Assembly (NCBI RefSeq): GCF_000337035.1
Contig: NZ_AOJL01000026.1
Span: forward strand, 1-64,000
Source: Halorubrum coriense DSM 10284
Lineage (GTDB): Archaea; Halobacteriota; Halobacteria; Halobacteriales; Haloferacaceae
Reading direction: 5' to 3'
Length of the DNA: 64,000 bases
Of the stretch, positions 17,081 through 25,097 are shown piece after piece. The position numbers and the translations under genes were made by a program. Every line of letters begins with the position of its first letter. Within the stretch, counting starts at the first letter, position 1. The notes beneath the pieces were generated by a model that saw only the letters and a program-made list of their open reading frames with translations, was not told where the DNA came from and did no database searches.

Positions 17081-17434
17081 ATGACAAATCACCTAGAGCC
17101 GACCGAGGAGTATGACGGGCGGATCAGAGTGAAACTCCTTGATGACCATGCTGATACACGAGTAATCCCGTGTTCATCCTACACGAAGGCGATAGCACTT
17201 GTCAAAGAACATCAACACGAGGTCACCACCGCGAAAATTATTGACCGAGAGCAGGAGGTAGTCTTCACCTCAGCTGAGATGGATATCGATGTCTGGGAGT
17301 CGAATTGGAAAAACGAAAAACGTCGCCAATCGGTTAACGTCGAGGACCGCGACTGCCCGTACGATAACATCTCCTGCTTTTTCGATGACCTCTGTGTCCA
17401 ATGTAAGATGGACAAGTTACAGGACAAGTTCTAA
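17081..17434 (+). CDS. Small Cys-containing hypothetical protein
   Basis: A 117-residue protein from the ATG at 17081. The C-terminus carries a cysteine cluster, 'CPYDNISCFFDDLCVQCKMD', consistent with a small metal site. The N-terminal half is beta-rich. The function is unknown. Its stop is 23 bases from the second queC fragment, so it closes the first module. Confidence 0.5.
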   Translation: MTNHLEPTEEYDGRIRVKLLDDHADTRVIPCSSYTKAIALVKEHQHEVTTAKIIDREQEVVFTSAEMDIDVWESNWKNEKRRQSVNVEDRDCPYDNISCFFDDLCVQCKMDKLQDKF

Positions 17435-17457
17435 CCCAGTCAGCAGGGGTGAAGATG

Positions 17458-17669
17458 TTACGAGAACTCCGGCCGCTCAGCGTACGCTATCGGGTCGCAT
17501 GATCCGCGTTCCGGAACACCGCAAGACGGAACGGACAGGCATCATACGTCCCACAGACCGGTTCATCGTTCCGGTAACACGACCACGTCATTTCGTAGGG
17601 CACGCCGACCCCCAAGCCACGCTCCGCAATCTGAGTTTTCGACCACTCAACGAATAGCGGTTTCAGCAT
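17458..17669 (-). pseudogene. queC 3'-end fragment 2 (~70 codons, frameshifted)
   Basis: The minus strand encodes 'FVEWSKTQIAERGLGVGVPYE', 'MTWSCYRNDEP' and 'CGTYDACPFRL', matching residues ~160-215 of QueC. A one-base loss then shifts the frame before the final '[12 protein letters not shown]'-equivalent codons and the TAA at 17458. A zinc cysteine is changed (CGTCDAC to CGTYDAC). The fragment abuts the stop codon of an interrupted toxin-like gene 8 bases further right. Confidence 0.85.
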
Positions 17670-17677
17670 TCAGCCGT

Positions 17678-17868
17678 CTACTGATATGTGGGACGGATGT
17701 CTTCGAGAAGTTCTTCGACGATTTCCCAGAGGATCAGAGAGGGAGTTTCGTGCTCGAATGTAATCCCCCGGCGGTCCTCCGTCTCGTCGGTTGAGTACTG
17801 AAAATGCGCCTGTCCAAGGTCGGAATGATCCTCATCTTGGTGCCAGCCGGCGTGAAAGTCCGTGTTAG
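17678..17868 (-). pseudogene. 3' half of a TumE-like toxin gene split by a TnpB element
   Basis: The minus strand reads 'NTDFHAGWHQDEDHSDLG', 'FQYSTDETEDRRGITFEHE' and a helical C-terminus ending '...DIRPTYQ' and TAG. It has no start. It continues the frame that ends at ~19318 on the other side of the TnpB element ('WYRQDPDDWFRINYTD'). Together the halves give one ~150-residue protein resembling the haloarchaeal TumE/DUF6516-like partner of winged-helix antitoxins. The family name is tentative; the split itself is clear. Confidence 0.65.
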
Positions 17869-17883
17869 CAAGGATGACTCTAA

Positions 17884-17930
17884 GCCTCCGTCCTCAAGGA
17901 ACGAACGGTGTGAGTGAGTAGGGCGGAGAT
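17884..17930 (+). mobile_element. Remnant right end of a second TnpB element
   Basis: This stretch repeats the structure of the intact element's right end at ~19272-19312: 'gtcctcaaggaac', a short spacer, then 'gagtagggcg'. In one frame it reads as a decayed TnpB C-terminus (ASVLKERTV stop). It therefore looks like the 3' scaffold end of an older, largely deleted TnpB copy next to the intact one. Confidence 0.5.
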
Positions 17931-18017
17931 ACAGAACCACATGCTGTATATCGTGCGGCAATGAATCGATTTACCGACGTTTAAGTTGGTCAATGGTGTT
18001 ATTTCCGACACAGTCGC

Positions 18018-19304
18018 ATGAAGTACAGTCCACGTTATCGGTTGTTTCCCAACACACAGCAACGGGAGCAACTAGAGTGGACTGTCGATGTCGTGCGGCA
18101 AGTCTACAACGACGCACTCGGCAAGTACAAAGAGGTCCCAAGGGATGCTGGGACGCTACGCCAGCGTGTCCGATCTATCCGGGATGAACTCCCGTCGATG
18201 AAGAGTTGGTGGAGTGAGTTGAACGACGTGTATTCGACGGTGTTACAAAACGCAGTGATGCGTATTCGTGACAACGTCAAAAGCCTCCAAGAACTACAGA
18301 AACAAGGCTCCGGTGCTGGGGAGCTCAAGTGGAAGGCACCGCGGGAATTCCGCAGTTTCACGTACAATAAGAAGGGCTTTGAGCTCGACAAGAAGAGCGG
18401 CCCATCCGGACGTGGAACACTCACGCTGAAGAAAATTGCTGGTGACAACATCACCGTCCCAATCCGTCTTCATCGTGACTTTCCTGAGCATGATTCGATT
18501 CAGCAACTCACGGTTAAGCAGGATACGACCAGCGCATGGCACGTGTCGTTTACCATCAAAACGGACTCACCAGAGAAGCCCGCTGTTGATGAAATCGACG
18601 TGAGCGATTGTGTCGGGATCGACCTTGGAATTACGACGTTCATCCACGATTCCGACGGCCGTGAAATCGGCCGTCTTGATTTGAGTGAGGATAGAGAACG
18701 GCTCGAACGAGCGCAACGGTCGCTCTCACGCAAACAACACGGGTCGAACAACTGGTCGGAACAGCGACGACGGCTCGCAGAGGTCCACCAGCGTATGTCG
18801 AACAAGAAGCGCGATTTTAAACATAAACTCGCGCACTTCTACACGACGTCATACGATGCCGTGTTCCTTGAAGACTTGAATGTGAAGTCGGTGTTGGAAG
18901 GGGATGGGAACGCCCGAAACACGCAGGAGGTTGGCTGGCGTGACCTCATCAGAATTTTTGAGCACCATGGCCGAAAGAATGGATGCCATGTGATTACTGT
19001 CGAGCCGGCAGGCACGACGAAGGAGTGCGCGTCGTGTGGTGTCTCGACGGAGAAACCGTTGTGGGTGCGCGAACACTCGTGTCCGACGTGTGGGTTTTCG
19101 ACTGATCGAGACCTGAATGCTGCGGCGAATATCCTCCACCGTGGAGTAGAAGAACTAGGAGTGGTTCACTCCGAATCAACGCCTGCGGAGACTGCGACCG
19201 CTACGTCAACTGACGGCAGCTGTCTGGCTGCTGTCGTTGATGCAAGTCGCGTCGTGGAAGCAGGAAGCCGCGTCCTCAAGGAACCCGCCTCAACGAGAGA
19301 GTAG
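18018..19304 (+). CDS. tnpB: RNA-guided endonuclease TnpB (IS200/IS605, IS1341 type)
   Basis: A 428-residue TnpB. The N-terminal helix-turn-helix begins 'MKYSPRYRLFPNTQQREQLE'. The split RuvC-like nuclease has all three acidic residues visible: Asp in 'GIDLGITTF' (~residue 197), Glu in 'VFLEDLNVKS' (~284) and Asp in 'TDRDLNAAANI' (~367). A four-Cys zinc ribbon (CASCG...CPTCG) lies between the last two. No TnpA is present, so the element is of the IS1341 type and depends on transposase in trans. TnpB cleaves DNA with an omega-RNA made from the element's right end, which here would overlap the gene's 3' end. It sits inside a toxin-like gene. Confidence 0.93.
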   Translation: MKYSPRYRLFPNTQQREQLEWTVDVVRQVYNDALGKYKEVPRDAGTLRQRVRSIRDELPSMKSWWSELNDVYSTVLQNAVMRIRDNVKSLQELQKQGSGAGELKWKAPREFRSFTYNKKGFELDKKSGPSGRGTLTLKKIAGDNITVPIRLHRDFPEHDSIQQLTVKQDTTSAWHVSFTIKTDSPEKPAVDEIDVSDCVGIDLGITTFIHDSDGREIGRLDLSEDRERLERAQRSLSRKQHGSNNWSEQRRRLAEVHQRMSNKKRDFKHKLAHFYTTSYDAVFLEDLNVKSVLEGDGNARNTQEVGWRDLIRIFEHHGRKNGCHVITVEPAGTTKECASCGVSTEKPLWVREHSCPTCGFSTDRDLNAAANILHRGVEELGVVHSESTPAETATATSTDGSCLAAVVDASRVVEAGSRVLKEPASTRE

Positions 19305-19318
19305 GGCGCGGTAGTTCA
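19260..19318 (+). ncRNA. Predicted omega-RNA / right end of TnpB element
   Basis: The 3' end of tnpB and the bases after it ('gtcctcaaggaac ... gagagtagggcgcgg') have the conserved right-end structure of haloarchaeal IS1341 elements, from which the TnpB guide RNA is processed. The guide would be the flanking toxin-gene sequence to the right of about 19318. The exact boundary is uncertain. Confidence 0.45.
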
Positions 19319-19569
19319 CGGTCGGTGTAGTTGATACGGAACCAGTCGTCTGGGTCCTGTCGATACCACTTGACAGTTAGTACTGGTGACTCAGGACCTG
19401 TCGGGGGATCAAGACGAGCCGGATCGAAAATTGCTCGCAGCTGCTTGGCTTCGATATCATCCGGAACGAACTCAACCGTCGAAATCTGTGGCACACGGTC
19501 GAGGACATCCCGTTTTAGCTGGGCATAGAGGTTCGCGTTCGGATCACCACCGGGATGCGGGACAGACAT
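19319..19569 (-). pseudogene. 5' half of the split TumE-like toxin gene
   Basis: The minus strand starts 'MSVPHPGGDPNANLYAQLKRD' and runs through 'VEFVPDDIEAKQLRAIFDP', 'SPVLTVKWYRQDPDDWFRINYTD'-type codons (shown here in part) into the TnpB right end, where the native frame is lost. The start lies 3 bases after the stop of the upstream winged-helix gene, so the pair formed an antitoxin-toxin-like operon before insertion. The missing C-terminal half is at 17678-17868. Confidence 0.65.
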
Positions 19570-19572
19570 CCG

Positions 19573-20187
19573 TTAGCTGTTGGCCTCGGCAGGCTCTGTC
19601 GTTGGAGCGAGGAAGTCCCATTCGCGGATGGCGAAGCCAACAATCTGAATACGCCGCTGAAGCTGCTCCCACTCACGGGCGATCTCGCGGCGACGGCCTT
19701 CCTCGTTAGCGTCAAGGGACTCGTCAGCGATCGTTCCGCGAAGCTGGTTCGGTGACTCAACGCCGAATTCGGCCTCCCAGTCGCGGATCTGCGTCTTCAT
19801 CTCGGCGAGACGGTCCGTGAGTTTTTCGACAGTGTGCCCGCTGTCTCGAAGCCGCATCGCCTCCTGCATCGCTTGGCGACGATAATCAGGATAGTATGTC
19901 GTGTGAGTGCCGCTTTCGTCACGGTGGAGGATGCCATCGTCGACGAGGCGTTCGAGGACGCGTTTGGTTGGCTCGTGTGACCAGTCCGCTTCAGAAGCGA
20001 CCCAGTTGGCCGTCCGCGGCTCCGACAGCTGCCTGACGATCATCCGCACACGATCTTCACCCGTGGTCTGGCGTTCCATCAGGCCATTAGCGTTCGATTC
20101 GTCTTCGGTCATACCCCACCGTTCGAACTGTATCTTAATATAAGTTGAGATGGTTCGTTCTATATCGAAGTGAGCTCTTCGCGCCAT
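19573..20187 (-). CDS. Winged-helix protein (DUF7342-like antitoxin candidate)
   Basis: A 204-residue protein. Residues ~50-110 form a winged helix ('RTANWVASEADWSHEPTKRVLERLVDDG' region, then 'HRDESGTHTTYYPDYRRQ'). The C-terminal ~90 residues are a long coiled coil ('VEKLTDRLAEMKTQIRDWEAEF' region and 'EIAREWEQLQRR'). This layout is common in haloarchaeal genes placed directly before a TumE-like toxin, which is the case here, although that toxin gene is broken. If it was an antitoxin it is now an orphan. Confidence 0.65.
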   Translation of the reverse strand: MARRAHFDIERTISTYIKIQFERWGMTEDESNANGLMERQTTGEDRVRMIVRQLSEPRTANWVASEADWSHEPTKRVLERLVDDGILHRDESGTHTTYYPDYRRQAMQEAMRLRDSGHTVEKLTDRLAEMKTQIRDWEAEFGVESPNQLRGTIADESLDANEEGRRREIAREWEQLQRRIQIVGFAIREWDFLAPTTEPAEANS

Positions 20188-20563
20188 CCTGACCTCAGTG
20201 GGGGAGGATCAGAGAAACTTCGAATCTGGTTTTTGACCAGACTGTCCAGGGAAGCGCCGCGTGAACCGGTTGTGGCATTCTTCCCCCGACCCCATTATCG
20301 GCTTCAACAAAGCAGTTGACGCTCAACAAATTCTCCGGCAGAAGACTAAATAATCTTCCAGCACTACTACTTGTTACAAGAGCCACATCTTGGCTGTACG
20401 CCCCCGGAGTTGCCGTCGGTCGGCATATCTCAATGGTGCATTCCACCATGCCTACCGGCGTGGAATCGTCTCCAACCGCCGCCGTAACGGCAACTGCGTA
20501 CTCCCTAGTGTATTCGTCTTTTCAGGGCCGGTTCCTGGTCACTGCTTCGACAGGGGGGCGACA
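20188..20563. other. Intergenic region
   Basis: About 375 bases with no convincing gene. The frame of the next gene stays open to 20390 but encodes an Arg/Cys-rich peptide unlike the family. Contains a short inverted repeat ATGGTG...CACCAT near 20434-20450. Confidence 0.4.
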
Positions 20564-21376
20564 GTGAGCCGTCTGTCAGCCCTCTTGGCGACCCACAACG
20601 GTCTCAACACAGTCAGGCAGTTGTTGGCAGGTAGCGGTGCCCGAGCACTCGCGTTAGTGATGCTGCTACCGTTTGCCGGAATTTACCCGTCCATGGTTGC
20701 CACGGGAGCGCTGAGTTCACTTCCGAGCTCAGTTGCACTTGGGGTAGTCGTCTTCGGCGGGCCAGCGGCAGTCGCCATTGTCCTTACAGAACTCACCACG
20801 GACAGGAAACGGGGGCTACAGATCGTAGGTCTAATTGGGGTCGTTCAGCTCCCCGCAGCAGCCCTTACCGCAACGATAGCGACGGCTTCTCGTGCTGTAC
20901 TCTGGGTTGACGGGTTCGCTGTCCTCACAATGCTTGTGTTATTCGTGATCGCTTTTGAAATCGTTAACAGTTCGACGCCGCAGTGGGTTCCCTCATTACT
21001 GACGATCGGCTGCGTGCTAATTTGTCTACTACTTCTCGACGTGGCCGTGAGTGTTGCGAGCGGTGAAGTAACACTTCTCCTCCCGGGCGATGGAGTCGTC
21101 GACTGGGTACGGACAGTCGTCATTACTGAGCGAGTGCTTATACTACGGTCAGTGGTTGCCGCCCTTGCCGGACTCTCGGTGGTGGCTGCTACCGTTGTCT
21201 GTGGCCCGGTGTTACTTGGTCGTGTTATTATTCAGCGGTTCAAGATTGGCTGCGCAATCGCGTTGTGTCTGATCGGCCTCGAAGTCGCAAGTGTCGTCAC
21301 AGACGCCCCGACGCTGACGATAATCGCGGTTTCACTTGTGCTCGCCGTTGACGTTGACAATCTCGGGGGTGAATAA
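20564..21376 (+). CDS. DUF5794-like multi-pass membrane protein
   Basis: A 270-residue membrane protein with about eight hydrophobic helices. The pattern 'ARALALVMLLPFAGIYPSMVATGAL' (residues ~24-48, partly shown), 'LGVVVFGGPAAVAIVLTEL' and 'TDAPTLTIIAVSLVLAVD' at the end matches the haloarchaeal DUF5794 family, for which no function is known. I choose the GTG at 20564; upstream codons lack similarity. The next gene's ATG follows its stop by 1 base, indicating an operon. Confidence 0.65.
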   Translation: MSRLSALLATHNGLNTVRQLLAGSGARALALVMLLPFAGIYPSMVATGALSSLPSSVALGVVVFGGPAAVAIVLTELTTDRKRGLQIVGLIGVVQLPAAALTATIATASRAVLWVDGFAVLTMLVLFVIAFEIVNSSTPQWVPSLLTIGCVLICLLLLDVAVSVASGEVTLLLPGDGVVDWVRTVVITERVLILRSVVAALAGLSVVAATVVCGPVLLGRVIIQRFKIGCAIALCLIGLEVASVVTDAPTLTIIAVSLVLAVDVDNLGGE

Positions 21377-21377
21377 C

Positions 21378-21917
21378 ATGAATATTATCGTTACTGCCAC
21401 GTATGGCGCTGTGCTCGCCGGTTCCACCAGCGTGTACTACGTACCGACAAAGAAGCCCCCGAGAGGAATGAAATGGCCGGCAACGACGGAACAATGCCCA
21501 GACCTCAAGCGAGACTCAGTGGCGACAATAGATGCCTCCTCAGGAGACTCAGTCGAACTGACTCCTGACGACCTCAGTGTTTTTGACGGTGTACTTTCGT
21601 TCTGCGGGAAGCTAGACCGAGCGACCAGCCGTGCGTCAGATTGGGCACAAATAGAGGAGCTCGTCGGTCCGCTCCGATATCGTGACGACGTCGAAAACGC
21701 CGCAATGTACTGGGTCCGTGGTCAGGATCGACCGCAAATTCCGGTACGTGTTGCAAGTCGTGGTCTCGGAGCAATAGGCCTGTACCTCCTCGCACATGAC
21801 CACAGACCATGGGCCGTGGCAAGGGCCCTCGGACTAACATACGCGAAACTGTTTGAACACCTCAGAGAAGACGTGTACGAGGAGACACCGTCATTCAACT
21901 GGGAGGATGATGTATGA
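21378..21917 (+). CDS. Haloarchaeal hypothetical protein in DUF5794 operon
   Basis: A 179-residue protein from the ATG at 21378. The N-terminus (MNIIVTATYGAVLAGSTSVYY) is weakly hydrophobic and may be an anchor. The body is alpha-helical with 'RVASRGLGAIGLYLLAHDHRPWAVARALG', a stretch that reads like a helix-turn-helix or packing helix pair (shown partly). No function is recognised. Translational coupling to the upstream membrane protein suggests a shared role. Confidence 0.5.
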   Translation: MNIIVTATYGAVLAGSTSVYYVPTKKPPRGMKWPATTEQCPDLKRDSVATIDASSGDSVELTPDDLSVFDGVLSFCGKLDRATSRASDWAQIEELVGPLRYRDDVENAAMYWVRGQDRPQIPVRVASRGLGAIGLYLLAHDHRPWAVARALGLTYAKLFEHLREDVYEETPSFNWEDDV

Positions 21918-22008
21918 CGGGACCCAGTAATACCGTGATTGGCAAATCAACACCTGCCGCTCCGCTAAGATGACCGAATAAGACCCTACAGCAACCGACC
22001 GATTCGAG

Positions 22009-22782
22009 TCATGAGGATTCGAAATACCGTCTGTGGAGTCCAAGCGAATTTTGGCGGGTGTGTTCGGTCCATGCTAGCGCACTTCTAACGCTAGTTGCAT
22101 ACTCTGTGAGAGACTCCTCCCCACCATCCACTTTTTTCTCGACTTGGCTTGGAAGCTTCCCACCAATGGTTCGTACTCGCTGTCGGATATCTTCGAGACC
22201 TAGCTCCGTACTGTCTTGTTCAATAATACGGTCCAATTCGTCACGGAGGCTCTGTACCTCTTGTTCACGATCCTGAAGTTGCTGATAGACTTCCTTCGAG
22301 AGCGAAACCCCATTCGGCTTCGGTGAATTAAACGCGTGAATCCATTCTCCGTCTACCCGATGTTTCTGCTGAAATTGCTCGAGTGAATCACAATCAAACG
22401 CGTCACGTCGAGTGACGTGCCCGCCAAACCGATACCGACGCCAGCATTTCACGCCCGCAATATACACGGGGTTTTCGCCTTGATCCGGTGATAGCTGAAT
22501 CACGCCTGGCTCTGGTTCAGGCTCGTTCCCGGGTTTCCATCCCGTCCACGGCTCAGCCCCTTCCTCGTTAACAGCTAATTCATCACACGCTTTACAGACG
22601 GGATTTGCATATCCGATCGCCAACTTGTGGGCGTCTGTATCCGGTGTCCCACAGATCGCACACCGGATTTGAGTGGTCTCCGAATCAGTCTCAGCAAAAG
22701 CCGAGTGTTTTGAGGTGATGATATTTTCACGAGGTTCAGCCGCAGCCACTAGCGAAGACAGGTCAAATTTGTCAACACCCAC
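22009..22782 (-). CDS. Zinc-ribbon protein with coiled-coil C-terminus
   Basis: A 257-residue protein. A four-Cys zinc site at residues ~41-68 ('RCAICGTPD' and 'PVCKACDEL') resembles an HNH-type or treble-clef zinc knuckle. The middle contains 'KCWRRYRFGGHVTRRDAFDC'. The C-terminal third is coiled-coil ('QQLQDREQEVQSLRDELDRI'). No specific function is recognised. It is transcribed alone. Confidence 0.55.
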   Translation of the reverse strand: MGVDKFDLSSLVAAAEPRENIITSKHSAFAETDSETTQIRCAICGTPDTDAHKLAIGYANPVCKACDELAVNEEGAEPWTGWKPGNEPEPEPGVIQLSPDQGENPVYIAGVKCWRRYRFGGHVTRRDAFDCDSLEQFQQKHRVDGEWIHAFNSPKPNGVSLSKEVYQQLQDREQEVQSLRDELDRIIEQDSTELGLEDIRQRVRTIGGKLPSQVEKKVDGGEESLTEYATSVRSALAWTEHTRQNSLGLHRRYFESS

Positions 22783-23061
22783 TCGTTGTCACCGTCTACT
22801 TGACACTCTTACTGCGTGTTAAAAACTGTGTGGAGGCCTGGGAAAGGGGGAACAAAATCGGTGTGAGTGGAACAGTCTCCTCAAAACATCGGGAGATTGC
22901 CGGGGTATCTGAAGAGACCTAAGAGAACGTCCTCGTTGTCTTGCTCGGCATTATTTCGACTCCGAGAGCCACGGTGGTATTAGAACGCTTAGCCGCGGTG
23001 ATTTACGATTTGACATGTGCCGTAGAATTATGGTGGTGTAGCGGTTGGTACTCGGTATCGG

Positions 23062-23658
23062 ATGGGAAGCAACGACGAAGCACCATCAGTAGAGGCAGTT
23101 CAAAGTGGGATTTGGATCGACAAATCGATCGAAAAGCGAGACGGCCTCTACCCCCGCTGTATCCGTCTGACTTTCGAGAATCGGAATGAGACCGACAAGA
23201 TCGCTGGTATTGTCGAAGAGTTTCCCGTCACGTGCGATATTGCGTCATCAAAAGCGACTGACAAGGAATTCGTCACCTGGGGAGCACAAGAAGAAACCAA
23301 TGAGTTTCAGATACGCATCGAGTTAGCAGCAGGGGAACAGCGGACAATCCGATACTGGCCCGGAAAGTCACCGTCGGCGGCGTTCAACGAACTCGCACAG
23401 CGGTCCCCACGTTTCGAGTACGTGAAGCCCTCCCCAGCCGCAGATACCCAGCCCGGACCTGATCCGGGAACCCAACCGACACCTCACTCCGACACCGACG
23501 CTGTGGTTGCCCCAGACAACGAGTACATCGACCCGCCTCCGGATCTAGACTTCGGCGATGTTGCTGGGCTCCATGCCGTGAAACAGGAACTCCGTGAAGA
23601 AATTATCAGGCCGTTCACTGACCCGCAGTTCGACGAGTTGTCTCTCAGCTACATTTAG
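23062..23658 (+). pseudogene. Truncated Cdc48-like AAA+ protein (N-terminal part only)
   Basis: A 198-residue product. The N-terminal ~110 residues are a beta-rich domain; after a Pro-rich linker ('PGPDPGTQPTPHSDTD') comes 'LDFGDVAGLHAVKQELREEII' and 'RPFTDPQFDELS', the conserved entry into an AAA+ module. Instead of the Walker A that should follow ~20 residues later, the frame ends at once. The gene has lost its whole ATPase part. It may still make the N-terminal domain. Confidence 0.65.
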
Positions 23659-23682
23659 GAATAACAGATAGCGTTCAAAAAC

Positions 23683-24015
23683 ATGGATGAGACCGAAAAT
23701 CAGGACGGAGTTGTCGAGGGGGTCATCGAATCGCACCCTGAATCGACCGACCGGGTGATACCAGAGTTCTGCTCTGTTCGTGACGCCCTCAGTTGGTTTG
23801 CCGCCCAACGAGGATTCTTTGAGGAATTTGGGATGGATACGCGCGTCGACTTAGACCGGGAGGGGCGAGTGAGTCTCTTAGTAGGCCGTGAGAGAAACAA
23901 GGTGTGGTTAGACGACTTTGCTGATGTATTTGGACTGACGGTCACTGAAGCAAATGACGACGAGTTCATCTGGCGATTTGTCGATGACGATCCGAAGTCG
24001 AATGACGACTGTTAG
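23683..24015 (+). CDS. Acidic hypothetical protein
   Basis: A 110-residue acidic protein beginning 25 bases after the truncated AAA+ gene. It contains 'VRDALSWFAAQRGFFEEFGMD' and 'VSLLVGRERNKVWLDDFADVFG'. No family is recognised. Proximity suggests co-transcription with the upstream remnant. Confidence 0.45.
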   Translation: MDETENQDGVVEGVIESHPESTDRVIPEFCSVRDALSWFAAQRGFFEEFGMDTRVDLDREGRVSLLVGRERNKVWLDDFADVFGLTVTEANDDEFIWRFVDDDPKSNDDC

Positions 24016-24110
24016 TACGGTTCGTTGAGTTCTACACGGCTCGGTTTCACTCCGCACCTGCGCCAGGCGAATGAATATGATTGAGCGTGTTCTATCGTAG
24101 GGGAGATCGT

Positions 24111-24569
24111 ATGTGTGAACTGTGTCATGAGGAGTCCGACGGCGATTACGCCGGGGACTCAATCGAAGAGAAACGCCGGAAAGCAACGTGGTCGATTATT
24201 GAGCGACATCCGGAATTAGAGCTCAACGCTGATGATGTCCGTTTCCGGTTCGCGCCGGAGAGTGAACAAGAGTGTGTTCGAGTGAACCTCTCAGGGAACG
24301 GTCCCCAATACGAAATTCATGTTCCGGGGTCAATGGGGCAAGCGATGTCTGACTCACCCTCTATTCGCGGTGTGGCGATGATCGCGTGGATCGACTCAGA
24401 CCAGACGTACGAAGCGATCTGCGAAGTCCTCGATATCCGCTCAAGCACGAGATATGATGCCTTCTTCCTTTCAGAGGATCCGCCGGTAGACCCGGCTCGG
24501 GAAGGGTCTCGTGTTGGAGTTGACGAGTATGAACGGGAGATTCAGGAAAGTCATACAGTCTCAGAATGA
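24111..24569 (+). CDS. Hypothetical protein with N-terminal CxxC
   Basis: A 152-residue acidic protein starting 'MCELCHEESDGDYAGDSI', a possible half metal site. The body is alpha/beta with 'VRVNLSGNGPQYEIHVPG'. No family is recognised. I start at the ATG at 24111; the frame opens slightly earlier at 24081. Confidence 0.45.
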   Translation: MCELCHEESDGDYAGDSIEEKRRKATWSIIERHPELELNADDVRFRFAPESEQECVRVNLSGNGPQYEIHVPGSMGQAMSDSPSIRGVAMIAWIDSDQTYEAICEVLDIRSSTRYDAFFLSEDPPVDPAREGSRVGVDEYEREIQESHTVSE

Positions 24570-24692
24570 TCTGTGTTGTTTAATCTGAGACTGGTGTCAA
24601 GATTATTTGAATCTCTCCGTGATTAACGACTAGACACTCGTTGACCCATCAATAGACAAGATAGATGGCTTCTACGCCATGTAATTATACTC

Positions 24693-25040
24693 ATGATTTC
24701 TGTTGACACTCTATTCCCCGATCCAGACGATACATGGCGGTGTCCGCGCGCTGCTGTTTCTGATGGAGAGTACTGCCTTTATTACACCCCACCAACGCAT
24801 GCTGCTCGGCGGCAGGAAGGTCTCACTGAGACATTCTTACATAGTATTCAATCACCAACTGAATCGGAAAGTGCTCATAACAATTCTCCAAATCGTTTTA
24901 TTGGTGTCACTCTACCTATGTTAGATCTGTCTTCTCACCTTCTCCGAGGGCAAACAACTTGCCCAATGGATTTACGAGACGCGACGATCCGTGGAGATAT
25001 GATGCCAGCACGTCGATATTTTGTTCCCAATATTGCTTGA
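24693..25040 (+). pseudogene. Truncated N-terminus of a pentapeptide-repeat/ion-channel-like protein
   Basis: A 115-residue product. 'WRCPRAAVSDGEYCLYYTPP' followed by 'GVTLPMLDLSSHLLRG' and 'CPMDLRDATIRGDM' matches the start of large haloarchaeal proteins that place a Cys-containing N-terminus before pentapeptide repeats and a two-helix pore. The repeats and pore are missing, so this is a remnant. A complete relative lies at 29500-31113. Confidence 0.5.
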
Positions 25041-25097
25041 TAGCCAACAATTCGTGGTGATATTCAACTACAGTCAGCGGATATTATATTTAAATTC

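Noticed and set aside
20390..20563. Longer start for the DUF5794-like gene
   Set aside because: The added 58 residues are Arg/Cys-rich and soluble, unlike the family N-terminus. The GTG at 20564 leads directly into the family pattern.
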